A program made the translations under genes and the position numbers. The notes beneath the pieces are model-generated. The model saw only the letters and a program-made list of their open reading frames with translations. It was not told the origin of the DNA and ran no database searches. A stretch of 64,000 bases of DNA from an uncultured Treponema sp. (GTDB taxonomy: Bacteria > Spirochaetota > Spirochaetia > Treponematales > Treponemataceae), in the NCBI RefSeq assembly GCF_946187725.1, contig NZ_CAMHSK010000015.1, positions 1-64,000 on the forward strand, in the 5' to 3' direction. Below are positions 16,370 through 25,184 of this stretch, in pieces. Position 1 is the first letter of the stretch; each line of letters opens with the position of its first letter.

Positions 16370-18692
16370 GCCTCTCTTACTTTTATCCGCAGTTTTTGCG
16401 CTCTTCTCCCTTTCTTCCTGCAAAAACAACGACGATGATTCGCCCTCATCCCCCGCGAGTTCCTTAGAAAAAGTGAATGTGGCGGTGGTGCTTCCGCTTG
16501 CAGAGGGAAGCACGCAGTCACAGCGGTTTAGGCGCGTCGCGGACTGGTATCTTTCCACGCTTGAAAAGGGAACGAGCGTGTTCTCAACGCCTTTTACGCT
16601 CAACATTGAATGGTACGACGAGAACAGCGCGGATTTGGAATCGCTTGCAGCCACGCTTTCATCGCGCCAAGACCTGCTTGCTGTCATCGGCCCCATGTAT
16701 TCAAGCCATGTGCAGACATTCGCAGACAAATGCTACGAGACGAAAAAAACGCTGATTGCGCCCTGCGCCTCAAGCGAGACTGTCATCCGAGCGTATGCGG
16801 TGAATGCCGCCGTCAAGGACAAAAAATCGCCCTTTTTGTGGACGCTCACCGAGTCCGATGTATCGCAGATTGAGGCAATGCTTGCAAAAATCACCACTTA
16901 CGGCGGAAAACGCATCGCCCTGCTTGCGAGCGCGGATGTCTACGGAAAGACCTTCTTTGACTGGGTGCCATTCCTTGCCACCGAGCTTGATTTGGAGATA
17001 GTGAAGAATGTCATCTATGAGACCGACACCGTAAAAAAAGAATACGAGTCGGGAACGGAGCCAGTATCGCTTTCCGTGGCTGCCCAAACCGTATTGGGCT
17101 GTGACGCCGATTTTGTCCTCTGCGCCTTTTCGTCTTATGAAGACGCACAGGAAGTACTTGAAAAACGCGCGGCTTTTGGCGACTCTGCCCCGCGCCTGCT
17201 TTTCTCCGACACCGCTTTCACTGCGGAGCTGCTTTCGTTCACGGACGGCGAGAACTGCCTTGCGGAAGGAATCGAGGGAACGGCCCCCTATGCCGACCCT
17301 GAGAGCGCGTTTGCGGTGGATTATGCCGCCCGTTTCGGCGAAAATCCCGTGCTCGGTGAGGCTCAGTTCTACGACTCGCTCCTTTTGTGCTCGTTTGCCG
17401 CCGCAGGGTGCTTCTGCAACCAGAAAAACGGAGATGCGGACGCATTCACCAACGAGAAAGTGAACGCCGAACTTCGCAAGATGAACGAGGCGACGGCGGG
17501 AAGAGAATACGCATGGAATCTCGTGGGCATGGTCGTTGCCTTCAAGAGCCTTGACTGTGGCATTTACACGAACCTGTGCGGAGCTACGGGCTTGCTCGAT
17601 TTCGACAAGGAAACGCTCACATCTGCCTTGTACAGCATCTATGTGCATTGGTGCGTAGTCGAGGGCAAATTCGTGCCGCTCGAATTCACTTCCACCGAGA
17701 ACAACTCCCATTCGAGCGGGAACAGGGCGAGCTGGGAATGGATTGTAAGCTTTGACGACAACGAGGATGTGGAGGACACCGAGAATTCGACCGTCACCTA
17801 CGGCGATATGGAAGACCAATGGGCAGTCATCGTTGCGGCTTCCACCGGCTGGGCAAACTACCGCCATCAGGCGGACGCGCTCTACATCTACCAGCTTCTG
17901 CGCAAAAACGGCTTCCCCGACGACCACATCATACTAATTCTTGCGGACGACATCGTGAACCACAAGCGGAACAAGCGACCCGGCGAGATAATCGCCCGCT
18001 TTGAAGGCGAAAACCTGTACACCGATAATTTGCAGATTGATTATCTTTTAGAGGAACTTAGCGCCGAGGATATGTCAAAAATCATGCAGGGGGAAAGCAT
18101 CACTCTGGAAAATCGGGAGACATTAAGGCTCTCTCATCCTCATCTTGTTGAAACGCCTACGATTCTTAAAAGCGGCTCTGACTCAAACGTCCTGTGGTTC
18201 TGGTCAGGGCACGGAACGAACATCAGGGGCGACAGCGAGAACGGCTATTTCGTATGGGAAGGAAAAAATTCTGCCTATAAAGGCTTCACCACGGACTTAA
18301 TGAAAAACACGCTCGAATCGATGAGCAGTGACAGCGATGGAAAAAAGCATTTCAGACAGCTTCTGATTGTCACGGAAACCTGCTATTCGGGAAGCGTCAT
18401 GCATATCTGCTCTGGAATCGAGGGCGTGCTTGCCTTTACCGCCGCCAACGGTTCTGAAACATCCCTTGCCGATTTGTACAGCGTAGACCTGAAAGTGTGG
18501 CTTTCAAACCGGTTCACCAAGAACTTTACGGAAAGCATAATAGAAAATTCGGGGATTTATTACGCCGATTTGTACAAATATCTTGTGAAAAACACGATTG
18601 GCTCTCATGTCAGGCTTTTCAACGGTACCTGTTTCGGAAACCTGTATAATCTAAGTCCGAACGAGCTTGTTGTGTACAAGGTGCCTGATTGA
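16359..18692 (+). CDS. Lipoprotein fusing a periplasmic-binding-protein domain to a legumain-like (C13) cysteine peptidase
   Basis: 777 residues from ATG 16359 (AAAGGAG ten bases upstream); longer upstream frames lie inside the BMP gene. Order: lipobox LSSC (Cys21), then a type I periplasmic-binding domain (about 38-440; VNVAVVLPLAEG, LLAVIGPMYSSHVQTFAD, KRIALLASADVYGKTFFD) like LivJ/AmiC receptors, then a peptidase domain from about 488. The latter opens with WAVIVAASTGWANYRHQAD and LLRKNGFPDDHIILILADDI, a close match to the start of legumain/GPI8. Catalytic His618 (FWSGHGTN) and Cys675 (TETCYSGS) are both in place; spacing between them is 57 residues versus about 41 in legumain. Legumains cut after Asn/Asp and can also join peptides. 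Likely a ligand-gated or substrate-tethered protease on the outer surface or in the periplasm; the link between domains is my inference. Confidence 0.85.
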   Translation: MKTRPLLLLSAVFALFSLSSCKNNDDDSPSSPASSLEKVNVAVVLPLAEGSTQSQRFRRVADWYLSTLEKGTSVFSTPFTLNIEWYDENSADLESLAATLSSRQDLLAVIGPMYSSHVQTFADKCYETKKTLIAPCASSETVIRAYAVNAAVKDKKSPFLWTLTESDVSQIEAMLAKITTYGGKRIALLASADVYGKTFFDWVPFLATELDLEIVKNVIYETDTVKKEYESGTEPVSLSVAAQTVLGCDADFVLCAFSSYEDAQEVLEKRAAFGDSAPRLLFSDTAFTAELLSFTDGENCLAEGIEGTAPYADPESAFAVDYAARFGENPVLGEAQFYDSLLLCSFAAAGCFCNQKNGDADAFTNEKVNAELRKMNEATAGREYAWNLVGMVVAFKSLDCGIYTNLCGATGLLDFDKETLTSALYSIYVHWCVVEGKFVPLEFTSTENNSHSSGNRASWEWIVSFDDNEDVEDTENSTVTYGDMEDQWAVIVAASTGWANYRHQADALYIYQLLRKNGFPDDHIILILADDIVNHKRNKRPGEIIARFEGENLYTDNLQIDYLLEELSAEDMSKIMQGESITLENRETLRLSHPHLVETPTILKSGSDSNVLWFWSGHGTNIRGDSENGYFVWEGKNSAYKGFTTDLMKNTLESMSSDSDGKKHFRQLLIVTETCYSGSVMHICSGIEGVLAFTAANGSETSLADLYSVDLKVWLSNRFTKNFTESIIENSGIYYADLYKYLVKNTIGSHVRLFNGTCFGNLYNLSPNELVVYKVPD

Positions 18693-18729
18693 TTTCAAAG
18701 CTTTTACTGGTGCAAGTTATCTGGATTTG

Positions 18730-18738
18730 TGATATAAT
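18730..18738 (+). promoter_or_regulatory. Extended -10 promoter abutting the ispG start (leaderless candidate)
   Basis: TGATATAAT is an extended -10 with a perfect TATAAT at 18733-18738; the ATG is at 18745, which is where transcription should start. There is no Shine-Dalgarno. An in-frame TGA at 18730-18732 rules out a start further upstream. Confidence 0.6.
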
Positions 18739-18744
18739 TATCTC

Positions 18745-19848
18745 ATGGAAAAGAAATTTTTTACTCCGCGTGAAGTTACTGTAGGCGGATTTGGAAATGT
18801 TGATAAAATTGTTGTTGGTGGAGCAAATCCTGTCACTATTCAAACGATGTGGAAAGAAGGAATTATCGGTGTAAAGGATAATCCTCAAAAATTAGAAGAA
18901 ATCCGAAACAAAATTACCTCTCTTAAAATGTTAGGCTGTGACATAATCCGTTTTGCTGTTCCTGACATGGAAAGTGCGGAAAGTTTTATTGAAATATGTA
19001 AAGCTACTTCAATGCCGCTTGTTGCTGATATTCATTTTGATTACAGACTTGCACTGAAGTGCCTTGAAGGACCTGTCGCGGCAATCAGAATCAATCCGGG
19101 GAATATTGGTGCAAGAGACAGAGTTGAAGCTGTCGTGAACGGTTGCCGCGAAAAAGGTGTTGCAATTCGAATCGGAGTGAATACGGGCTCACTTCCGCAT
19201 GATTTGCGTGAAAAAGTTGAAAAAGGCGAGATGAGCCGGGCCGTTGCTTTGAGCGAGACTGCCGCCAGGGAATGTGCTGTTTTTGATGAACTTAAATTTG
19301 ATCAGTTTGTCGTAAGCATGAAGGCAAGTTCTGTTTCTGAGACAATTGAAGCTAACGAGGATTTTGCTTCAAAATATAACATTCCTCTTCATGTCGGGGT
19401 TACTGAGGCTGGTCCTCTTATTACTGGCGTTGTAAAATCGACGCTTGCGTTCAGTCATCTCTTAAATGAAGGAATCGGCTCTACAATCCGCGTGTCACTT
19501 TCTTCGGTTCCAGAGAACGAGGTTATCACTGGTCTTGAGATTCTGCGTGAATGTGGAAAGCGTAAGGGGGGCGTTACTCTCGTAAGTTGTCCCCGCTGTG
19601 GCCGTCAGGGATTTGATGTCCATGCTTTCATGGACAGGTGGCAGAATAAACTTCTTTCAATGAACAAAAATATCACTGTAGCGGTAATGGGCTGTGTAGT
19701 TAATGGCCCTGGCGAAGGTAAGCATGCTGATATAGGCATTGCTGGTGCCGGTGGAAAAGCAATTATTTTCAAAAAAGGTGAAATTATACGCACGGTTGAT
19801 GAAAAAGATGCCGATAATGTATTTATGGAAATGTTGCAAAGCCTTTAA
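18745..19848 (+). CDS. ispG: 4-hydroxy-3-methylbut-2-en-1-yl diphosphate synthase (IspG/GcpE)
   Basis: Penultimate enzyme of the MEP isoprenoid pathway; it converts MEcPP to HMBPP with a [4Fe-4S] cluster in the cytoplasm. It is 367 residues, the usual length of the short bacterial form. Seen: the TIM-barrel part (LVADIHFDYRLALKCLEG, AIRINPGNIGARDRV, GVTEAGPLITGVVKS) and the C-terminal cluster-binding part with VSCPRCGRQGFDVHAF (two Cys) and VMGCVVNGPGEGKHADIG (third Cys). The start is fixed by an in-frame stop 13 nt upstream. Its codon use and lower G+C differ from the lipoprotein operon before it. The isoprenoid product feeds the polyprenyl carriers that the surface-polymer genes downstream need. 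Confidence 0.98.
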   Translation: MEKKFFTPREVTVGGFGNVDKIVVGGANPVTIQTMWKEGIIGVKDNPQKLEEIRNKITSLKMLGCDIIRFAVPDMESAESFIEICKATSMPLVADIHFDYRLALKCLEGPVAAIRINPGNIGARDRVEAVVNGCREKGVAIRIGVNTGSLPHDLREKVEKGEMSRAVALSETAARECAVFDELKFDQFVVSMKASSVSETIEANEDFASKYNIPLHVGVTEAGPLITGVVKSTLAFSHLLNEGIGSTIRVSLSSVPENEVITGLEILRECGKRKGGVTLVSCPRCGRQGFDVHAFMDRWQNKLLSMNKNITVAVMGCVVNGPGEGKHADIGIAGAGGKAIIFKKGEIIRTVDEKDADNVFMEMLQSL

Positions 19849-19881
19849 TCTATGGCGTTTCCGAGAGGAATTAACATTTAT

Positions 19882-20985
19882 ATGAGCCTAAAAAAAATTA
19901 TTCTGTCAGTTTGTTTTTTTTCAATTTTTTCAAGTCTCTTTTCGCAGATTGTACCTAAAAAGCCTGCTCCTACTGAATATTCATGGAGAATTTTTCAGGA
20001 TGCAAAATTCGCTTTCGACAAAGGTGATTTTGCAAATGCGATGAATCTTGCAAATAAAGCTAAGGCTAACCGTGTGGCAGAAAGTGATTACGAGGTCTAT
20101 ATTTTGGATACGGCTCTTTCTCCGCTGGCAGTTCGCAGAGCAGGTGAGAATTTTGATTCAGTTCTTGAAGTTCTTGAAGAAAGAGATCAGACAGAAGCTA
20201 TCAACATTATAAAACATTATCTTGAACTGCATGGCGAGGATTTCTTTCAATATTCAATCCATAAGATGAAAGATTGGATTGAAGAAAAACGAGTTTACCC
20301 GGAAGCTGATTTTTTAATCGGACAAATTTATCGTTTTGAAGGCGAATACAAGACGGCAATTGATTTTTACGAGAAGGCACGGCTTGAAAGCAAATTTCTT
20401 GATATTCCTGAGCAGCTTTATGACATACTATACGAGATGGCTGATTTGCTCTTGCATCAAAATGAATCTGAAAAATATAAGCAGGCACTTCTTTTGATTC
20501 TTGACAAAGATGAGAATTATAAGAACGAAGTCCTTCGTCGGGCAATGCTGAAGATTATTGATACGAATAAAAACTCAAATGTTGACAGATTCTTCGATTT
20601 GTTCAGAGTTTCTTCGCCAAAGACATTGAATGCTCTTTATAATATCAGCGTTATTTTTGAGAGAGAAAATGAACTTGAAAATTCGCTTTTCTCTTCCGCT
20701 TTGGGAACTGTAGAGTCTTTCAGCCATATTCTTGATTCAATTTCTGGAAGAGATTCAAGTTTTGAGTACAAGAGTCTTGCGCTATTCTTGAAAAAAATTG
20801 GTGATTATGAAGACATCGTTTTGTGGTGCGAAGAGAATCATTTTTGGGATTATTTTATTGATTTCTGTAAAAAATGCTCTGCCAGAGGCGATATTATTTT
20901 TGCAAACGCAACTCTCGAAGTTCTTGCCGAAAATGCGCCTGATTCATACTGTCGTGCAGCCGCAAAAGCTTGTATAGTAAGATAG
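19882..20985 (+). CDS. Secreted/periplasmic tetratricopeptide-like protein
   Basis: About 367 residues from ATG 19882, which starts a clean signal peptide (MSLKKIILSVCFFSIFSSLF, cut near SQ). An ATG at 19852 would put ten odd residues before the signal. The rest is helical with TPR-like pairs, e.g. AKFAFDKGDFANAMNLANKA and YRFEGEYKTAIDFYEKARL, and more degenerate repeats to the end. No catalytic motif. It starts 33 nt after ispG and probably shares its transcript. Such proteins act as scaffolds for envelope complexes, but there is no evidence here for a particular partner. It faces the Omp85-like gene tail to tail with 11 nt between stops. Confidence 0.65.
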   Translation: MSLKKIILSVCFFSIFSSLFSQIVPKKPAPTEYSWRIFQDAKFAFDKGDFANAMNLANKAKANRVAESDYEVYILDTALSPLAVRRAGENFDSVLEVLEERDQTEAINIIKHYLELHGEDFFQYSIHKMKDWIEEKRVYPEADFLIGQIYRFEGEYKTAIDFYEKARLESKFLDIPEQLYDILYEMADLLLHQNESEKYKQALLLILDKDENYKNEVLRRAMLKIIDTNKNSNVDRFFDLFRVSSPKTLNALYNISVIFERENELENSLFSSALGTVESFSHILDSISGRDSSFEYKSLALFLKKIGDYEDIVLWCEENHFWDYFIDFCKKCSARGDIIFANATLEVLAENAPDSYCRAAAKACIVR

Positions 20986-20996
20986 GTTTTGTTAAA

Positions 20997-22601
20997 TCAG
21001 TAATGAAGTCCGATTCCTGCATAAATTTCATAGCTCTTAACATTTGAGCGCCATGACATATCGATTTTTTCAGGAAGTTTTTTTGAAATTAACTTTCTGC
21101 CCAAATCGATTCCGAGACTTGCCCTCATTACGATTCCTTTCCAATGCTCAGGGAAACAAAGAAATTCAATTCCTCCTGCGTACCATCCGTCTTTTGTTGA
21201 AAAAAGGCGGCCTGTACTTTCGTTTTTTGTAAGAGCAATGTCTAGGAAAGGAGACGCTTGCAGTTCAAAGTTAAATTTATCTGTCCAGGCGAATGTTTTC
21301 GAGAACCATGATTCTTCGCCAAAAATTAAATTAGACCAGTCAAGCCAGTGCGTTTCAATTATGTGGACGGGAATATCTAAATTCATTACGATTGCTGATG
21401 GTGTTTTTAATGCCCGTTCTGTTCTAAAGTCATTTAGATTCGCATTAAGGTATTTTTGCTTATCCCGAATTCCGCGAATGAGTTCGCCGACCGTGCTTCT
21501 GTTTGATTTTGTAAGAAAAGCATTGATTCTTGTGTTAAAAGCAATGTATTTGAAGGCTTTAAAAGCTTGAAGTTCGAATGAAACTCTGGGTTCCCATTCT
21601 TTTTGCATGAAATCATAAGCTATTGCATGGGCAAGACTTACAGATAATCCGTTCCTGAAATTCCCATACCAGTTTATTCTTGATGTAGAAAGTTTTTCCC
21701 CGGCAGAAATCACCGGACTTGCCAAATCATCGTTTAACTTGTTGATTCCATTCTTGTCATAGTTGATTTTTGCGTCAGTGTAAGGAGTCCAGAATACATA
21801 ACCCCAGTTTTCAATATCGCAAATTTTGACTGGAACTGAAAAATTCAAATCACTCGTAAAAAACTGCGTGTCATTATAGAAATCATATTCTAAATCCCGG
21901 TTGAATTGTTCACTCAAATCGAGTACAAGTGAAAATCTCTGGAAGGGAAGCTCGAATGTGAAGCCTGTTCCAGTCCAAAATTCAAGTTCTTTGATTCCTG
22001 TTGTGTAGCGTAAATCAAAATTATTGTTCCAGCTTCCAAGAAAAGCTCCTAAAAGGAAAGGATAACTGTACTTAAATTCAGCACCAAATATGGGATTTTG
22101 ATTGCCAGTTTGTAAATCTTCTTTTAGACCTGCAAAAACTGCTGCATCCATTGTATTCATTGTGCCGAGAAAATTAACATCCTTGACCTTGATTTTGAAA
22201 ATCAGACCGTCATTTGAATCATATTTTGGATATGGTAATATAAGAAGATGTTTTGTATCTTCTGCCGTGATATTGAGTGAGATTTGAATTATTTCTTCTT
22301 CAAACGGTGGGGGAGCGGATTCTGTGTCAAAACTGCTTGATTCTATAGTGTTAAACTCTATGTCAACTTTCTGAAATGCCCTTTTATTCATAAGTCGTTG
22401 GTGCAAGTCAGCCATGTAAGAATCAAATTCTGATTTATTTTCAAAGATTTTTGTTGTATTTACAGGAACAATCCGCCTGAGATCCTGAGCGCGGGTTTTT
22501 TCTAGTGAATAAGAAATTTCAGAAATTTGATAGCGCTCAGAGGACAAGGGGAGTAAAAAACAAAGCAAAAATGCTGTGGAAAAAATGCCTTTAATATGCA
22601 C
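20997..22601 (-). CDS. Omp85-like outer-membrane protein with one POTRA-like domain
   Basis: 534 residues. A signal peptide (MHIKGIFSTAFLLCFLLPLSS) is followed by a single POTRA-like unit (about 22-110: SYSLEKTRAQDLRRIV ... MNKRAFQKVDIEF) and then a beta-barrel made of alternating strands, ending in KSYEIYAGIGLHY. An aromatic last residue is the outer-membrane targeting signal. BamA has five POTRAs, TamA three, FhaC-type two; one POTRA suggests a trimmed Omp85 relative such as those seen in patatin-linked proteins. It overlaps the end of the glycosylphosphotransferase gene upstream by 11 nt, so it is the last gene of the polysaccharide operon. Help in exporting or anchoring the polymer is possible but not shown. 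Confidence 0.55.
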   Translation of the reverse strand: MHIKGIFSTAFLLCFLLPLSSERYQISEISYSLEKTRAQDLRRIVPVNTTKIFENKSEFDSYMADLHQRLMNKRAFQKVDIEFNTIESSSFDTESAPPPFEEEIIQISLNITAEDTKHLLILPYPKYDSNDGLIFKIKVKDVNFLGTMNTMDAAVFAGLKEDLQTGNQNPIFGAEFKYSYPFLLGAFLGSWNNNFDLRYTTGIKELEFWTGTGFTFELPFQRFSLVLDLSEQFNRDLEYDFYNDTQFFTSDLNFSVPVKICDIENWGYVFWTPYTDAKINYDKNGINKLNDDLASPVISAGEKLSTSRINWYGNFRNGLSVSLAHAIAYDFMQKEWEPRVSFELQAFKAFKYIAFNTRINAFLTKSNRSTVGELIRGIRDKQKYLNANLNDFRTERALKTPSAIVMNLDIPVHIIETHWLDWSNLIFGEESWFSKTFAWTDKFNFELQASPFLDIALTKNESTGRLFSTKDGWYAGGIEFLCFPEHWKGIVMRASLGIDLGRKLISKKLPEKIDMSWRSNVKSYEIYAGIGLHY

Positions 22602-24015
22602 CTTTTCCCCTGACTACGACATAAAGTGTTTTTATGATAATCCAAATATCAAGCCATACAGACCAGTTCTGAATGTAATAAGAATCGAGAGTGACCCGCT
22701 CTTCATATCCAGTATCACTGCGGCCTGAAATCTGCCACATTCCACTAAGACCAGGCTGTACAGAGAGAATAAAATCAGATTTGTTGCCGTATTTTTTAAG
22801 CTCTGGTTGGGTTACTGGGCGTGGACCTATGAAACTCATTTCTCCTGTGAGAACATTGAAAAACTGCGGGATTTCATCAATGCTTGTTTTTCTGAGGATT
22901 TTGCCGATTTTTGTGACGCGCGGATCGTTTGTAAATTTGCGGTCTTTTTCCCATTCTTCGCGCATCTGAGGATTTTCTGCAAGAATCTTTTCCAGCTGTT
23001 TGTCGGCATCAATAACCATTGAGCGGAATTTCCAGCATTTGAATTCCTTTCCATTTTTACCAATTCGCTTGTGGCCATAGAAAACCGGCCCCGGAGAGGA
23101 GATTTTTATTGCAAGAGATACAAAAAGGACAAGCGGGAGCGTAAGAGGCGAGGAAATTAAAAGAAGGAACAGGTCAATTACGCGCTTCCAGAAAAGACTT
23201 ATCGGTTTTGTAAGGTTATGTGTTGATGAAAAACCAAGAATACCTCCAAAATCACGTACATTTGTCGAAATCGTTGAGACATCGTTGATTTTCGGTATTT
23301 GAATTGTGTATCGGTAATAGGAATTGATGTAGGTCGTGTCCCTGTCATAATCACAAAGAATGGCTACTTTGATTCCTAATGACTTTATGAATTCAAATGT
23401 ATCTGGTGATGGCGGATAGACCGGAATGCCTAGTTTTTCACCAGGAATAAAAGCCCTGCTGTCTATAATCATTCCAGGTTTGTATCCCAAATCAGGTCTT
23501 TTTATGAGACGTTCAATAATTACATCCCCGGAATTTCCGCATACATACATTACAGCCGGAACCCCGAACCATTTTTGTTTTGAGAAAATTGTTCGGGCGA
23601 ATTCTCTGCCAGTAGGGAGGATTATAAGCGCTATTGGTGTTGCACAAAGCATAGCAACGACAATCGGCCATTTGTCATCAACTTCTTCGACTGTGATTGA
23701 AAGTGCGATTCCTACAAATACGAAAAATGAACAGATTCCAAGTTTTTTTACTTCGTCTGCTGGCGGATGAACAAGCCCTGGATAAAGGCCTGCCGCATAA
23801 AAAACAACCATCATTGGTGGCAGATAAATCCAATAAGTGACAAAGGACCTGAAATTAATCCAAGAGTGGTTGATAAAATTTATGATGAAAAAACTTGTTC
23901 CGATACAGAGCATTACCCCGATACAATCGACCAGCATAAGGGCCGCCCCGGAGGTGAATGAACTCGTACGCCAGAAATTTTTCTTAAAATATTTTTTGTA
24001 TTCTTCGTTTGTCAT
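22591..24015 (-). CDS. Polyprenyl glycosylphosphotransferase (WbaP/WcaJ-like initiating sugar transferase)
   Basis: Starts polymer repeat units by moving a sugar-1-phosphate (often Gal or Glc) from UDP-sugar to undecaprenyl phosphate on the inner membrane. It is 474 residues: four N-terminal membrane helices (about 20-130), a soluble nucleotide-binding-like middle (VPAVMYVCGNSGDVIIERLI), a re-entrant membrane helix (KRVIDLFLLLISSPLTLPLV) and the catalytic C-terminal part. Family signatures: KISSPGPVFYGHKRIGKNGK, CWKFRSM, DEIPQFFNVLTGEMSFIGPR and VQPGLSGMWQISGRSD, with the essential Asp-Glu pair (SIDEIPQ). It is next to three glycosyltransferases, which fits an O-antigen- or capsule-like glycan. 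A weak GAGA serves as the ribosome-binding site. Confidence 0.95.
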   Translation of the reverse strand: MTNEEYKKYFKKNFWRTSSFTSGAALMLVDCIGVMLCIGTSFFIINFINHSWINFRSFVTYWIYLPPMMVVFYAAGLYPGLVHPPADEVKKLGICSFFVFVGIALSITVEEVDDKWPIVVAMLCATPIALIILPTGREFARTIFSKQKWFGVPAVMYVCGNSGDVIIERLIKRPDLGYKPGMIIDSRAFIPGEKLGIPVYPPSPDTFEFIKSLGIKVAILCDYDRDTTYINSYYRYTIQIPKINDVSTISTNVRDFGGILGFSSTHNLTKPISLFWKRVIDLFLLLISSPLTLPLVLFVSLAIKISSPGPVFYGHKRIGKNGKEFKCWKFRSMVIDADKQLEKILAENPQMREEWEKDRKFTNDPRVTKIGKILRKTSIDEIPQFFNVLTGEMSFIGPRPVTQPELKKYGNKSDFILSVQPGLSGMWQISGRSDTGYEERVTLDSYYIQNWSVWLDIWIIIKTLYVVVRGKGAY

Positions 24016-24076
24016 ATGTTTCTCAAAAGTGCTAATGTAATTCTACACAATATAATGAAAAAAGTCACTAGAAATG

Positions 24077-25168
24077 TTATTTTTTGAAAAGAGGAATAAG
24101 TTCTGCCATGCTTTCGAGGATAATGTTTGCAGAGCGTTCATAAGAGTACAGCTCTTCAACAACAGACAGGTTTATTGGTTTTGATTCTGCTTTGATTGAC
24201 TCCAGAAGTTTGTTTGCGAGATCTTCTGAATCACCCGCCCTGAAAAATGTAACCGGCAGGTTTCCGTAAATTTCCTTAAAGACCGGAATGTCTGAAATCA
24301 AGGCCTGAGTGCCGACTGTCATGGCTTCAAGCGGCGGAATTCCAAATCCTTCGTAAAGTGACGGCTGAACCAGAAGTTTTGATTCTGCATAAAGATATTT
24401 TAGTTCATTATTTGAGATTTTACCTGTGAATTCGATGCAGGAAGCTGATGACGAAAGTTTTTGCAATTTTTCAACGATTTCTTTGTCTCCAGTGCGGAAA
24501 TTTTCGAAATTACCGACAATTACCAGCTTAGACTTGAAATTTGAATCTTTTTTGCGGGCAAGTTCAAAGGCTTCTAGAAGAGACTTTAAGCCTTTGTGTT
24601 TTTTTATGTTGCCGACGAAGAGAATTTTATCTTCTTTTTTAGGCAAAGTATCAAATGGCTCTTTAAGGTATGAAGGGGCTGCATTGTAGATAACCTTGAG
24701 AGGCTTTTTACAATTGAGATGCTTTTGAATCCTTTCTTTTGAAAAGTTTGATACCGTGAAAACTGCTTCGGAATAATTGACTGCTCTTTTGTAGAACATC
24801 TTTCGTATGAATCGGCCGAAAAATCCGGTCAATTCTTTTACATCAAGGAATACAACATCATGAATTGTAGAAAAAATTGGTATTGTGATTCCTGATGGAA
24901 TGTTGCAGTAGGGGGTGAAATATGCTTCGCAATTGTTGATTTTTTCGAGAACCTCTAAAGGAAAATTAAATGACTCTTTAAAAGAAAAAGGCTTTATATC
25001 ACAAAAACAGAATTCAACATTTTGCAGCCTTAAAAATGGGGAGCACTGTTCGTGAGTACCGATTAAAAGGCACTCATTGTCTTTGAGAAAACATGGAATC
25101 AGTTCTGAAATAAATGAACCGATTCCGCCTGAGCCAATCATTCTGCAGTCAATTGCGATTCTAAGCAT
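24077..25168 (-). CDS. GT4-family glycosyltransferase
   Basis: 363 residues. I chose the ATG at 25168 (MLRIAIDCRMIGSGGIGSF), preceded by AAGGAT; an upstream frame only adds basic residues. GT-B fold: N-terminal acceptor half, then the GT4 donor half with ILFVGNIKKHKGLKSLLEAF and PSLYEGFGIPPLEAMTVGTQ, whose E-G-F-G-x-x-x-x-E binds the nucleotide sugar. It closes the run of three GT4 genes on this strand, all in tight array (17 nt from the previous gene). Donor sugar and linkage cannot be told from sequence. Confidence 0.9.
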   Translation of the reverse strand: MLRIAIDCRMIGSGGIGSFISELIPCFLKDNECLLIGTHEQCSPFLRLQNVEFCFCDIKPFSFKESFNFPLEVLEKINNCEAYFTPYCNIPSGITIPIFSTIHDVVFLDVKELTGFFGRFIRKMFYKRAVNYSEAVFTVSNFSKERIQKHLNCKKPLKVIYNAAPSYLKEPFDTLPKKEDKILFVGNIKKHKGLKSLLEAFELARKKDSNFKSKLVIVGNFENFRTGDKEIVEKLQKLSSSASCIEFTGKISNNELKYLYAESKLLVQPSLYEGFGIPPLEAMTVGTQALISDIPVFKEIYGNLPVTFFRAGDSEDLANKLLESIKAESKPINLSVVEELYSYERSANIILESMAELIPLFKK

Positions 25169-25184
25169 GAAAAAATCCTTGCGT

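Noticed and set aside
16770-17927. Long antisense frame (385 codons) opposite the PBP-legumain gene
   Set aside because: The G+C-rich codon use of the real gene leaves few stops on the other strand. The sense protein has clear domains and catalytic residues; the antisense one has none.
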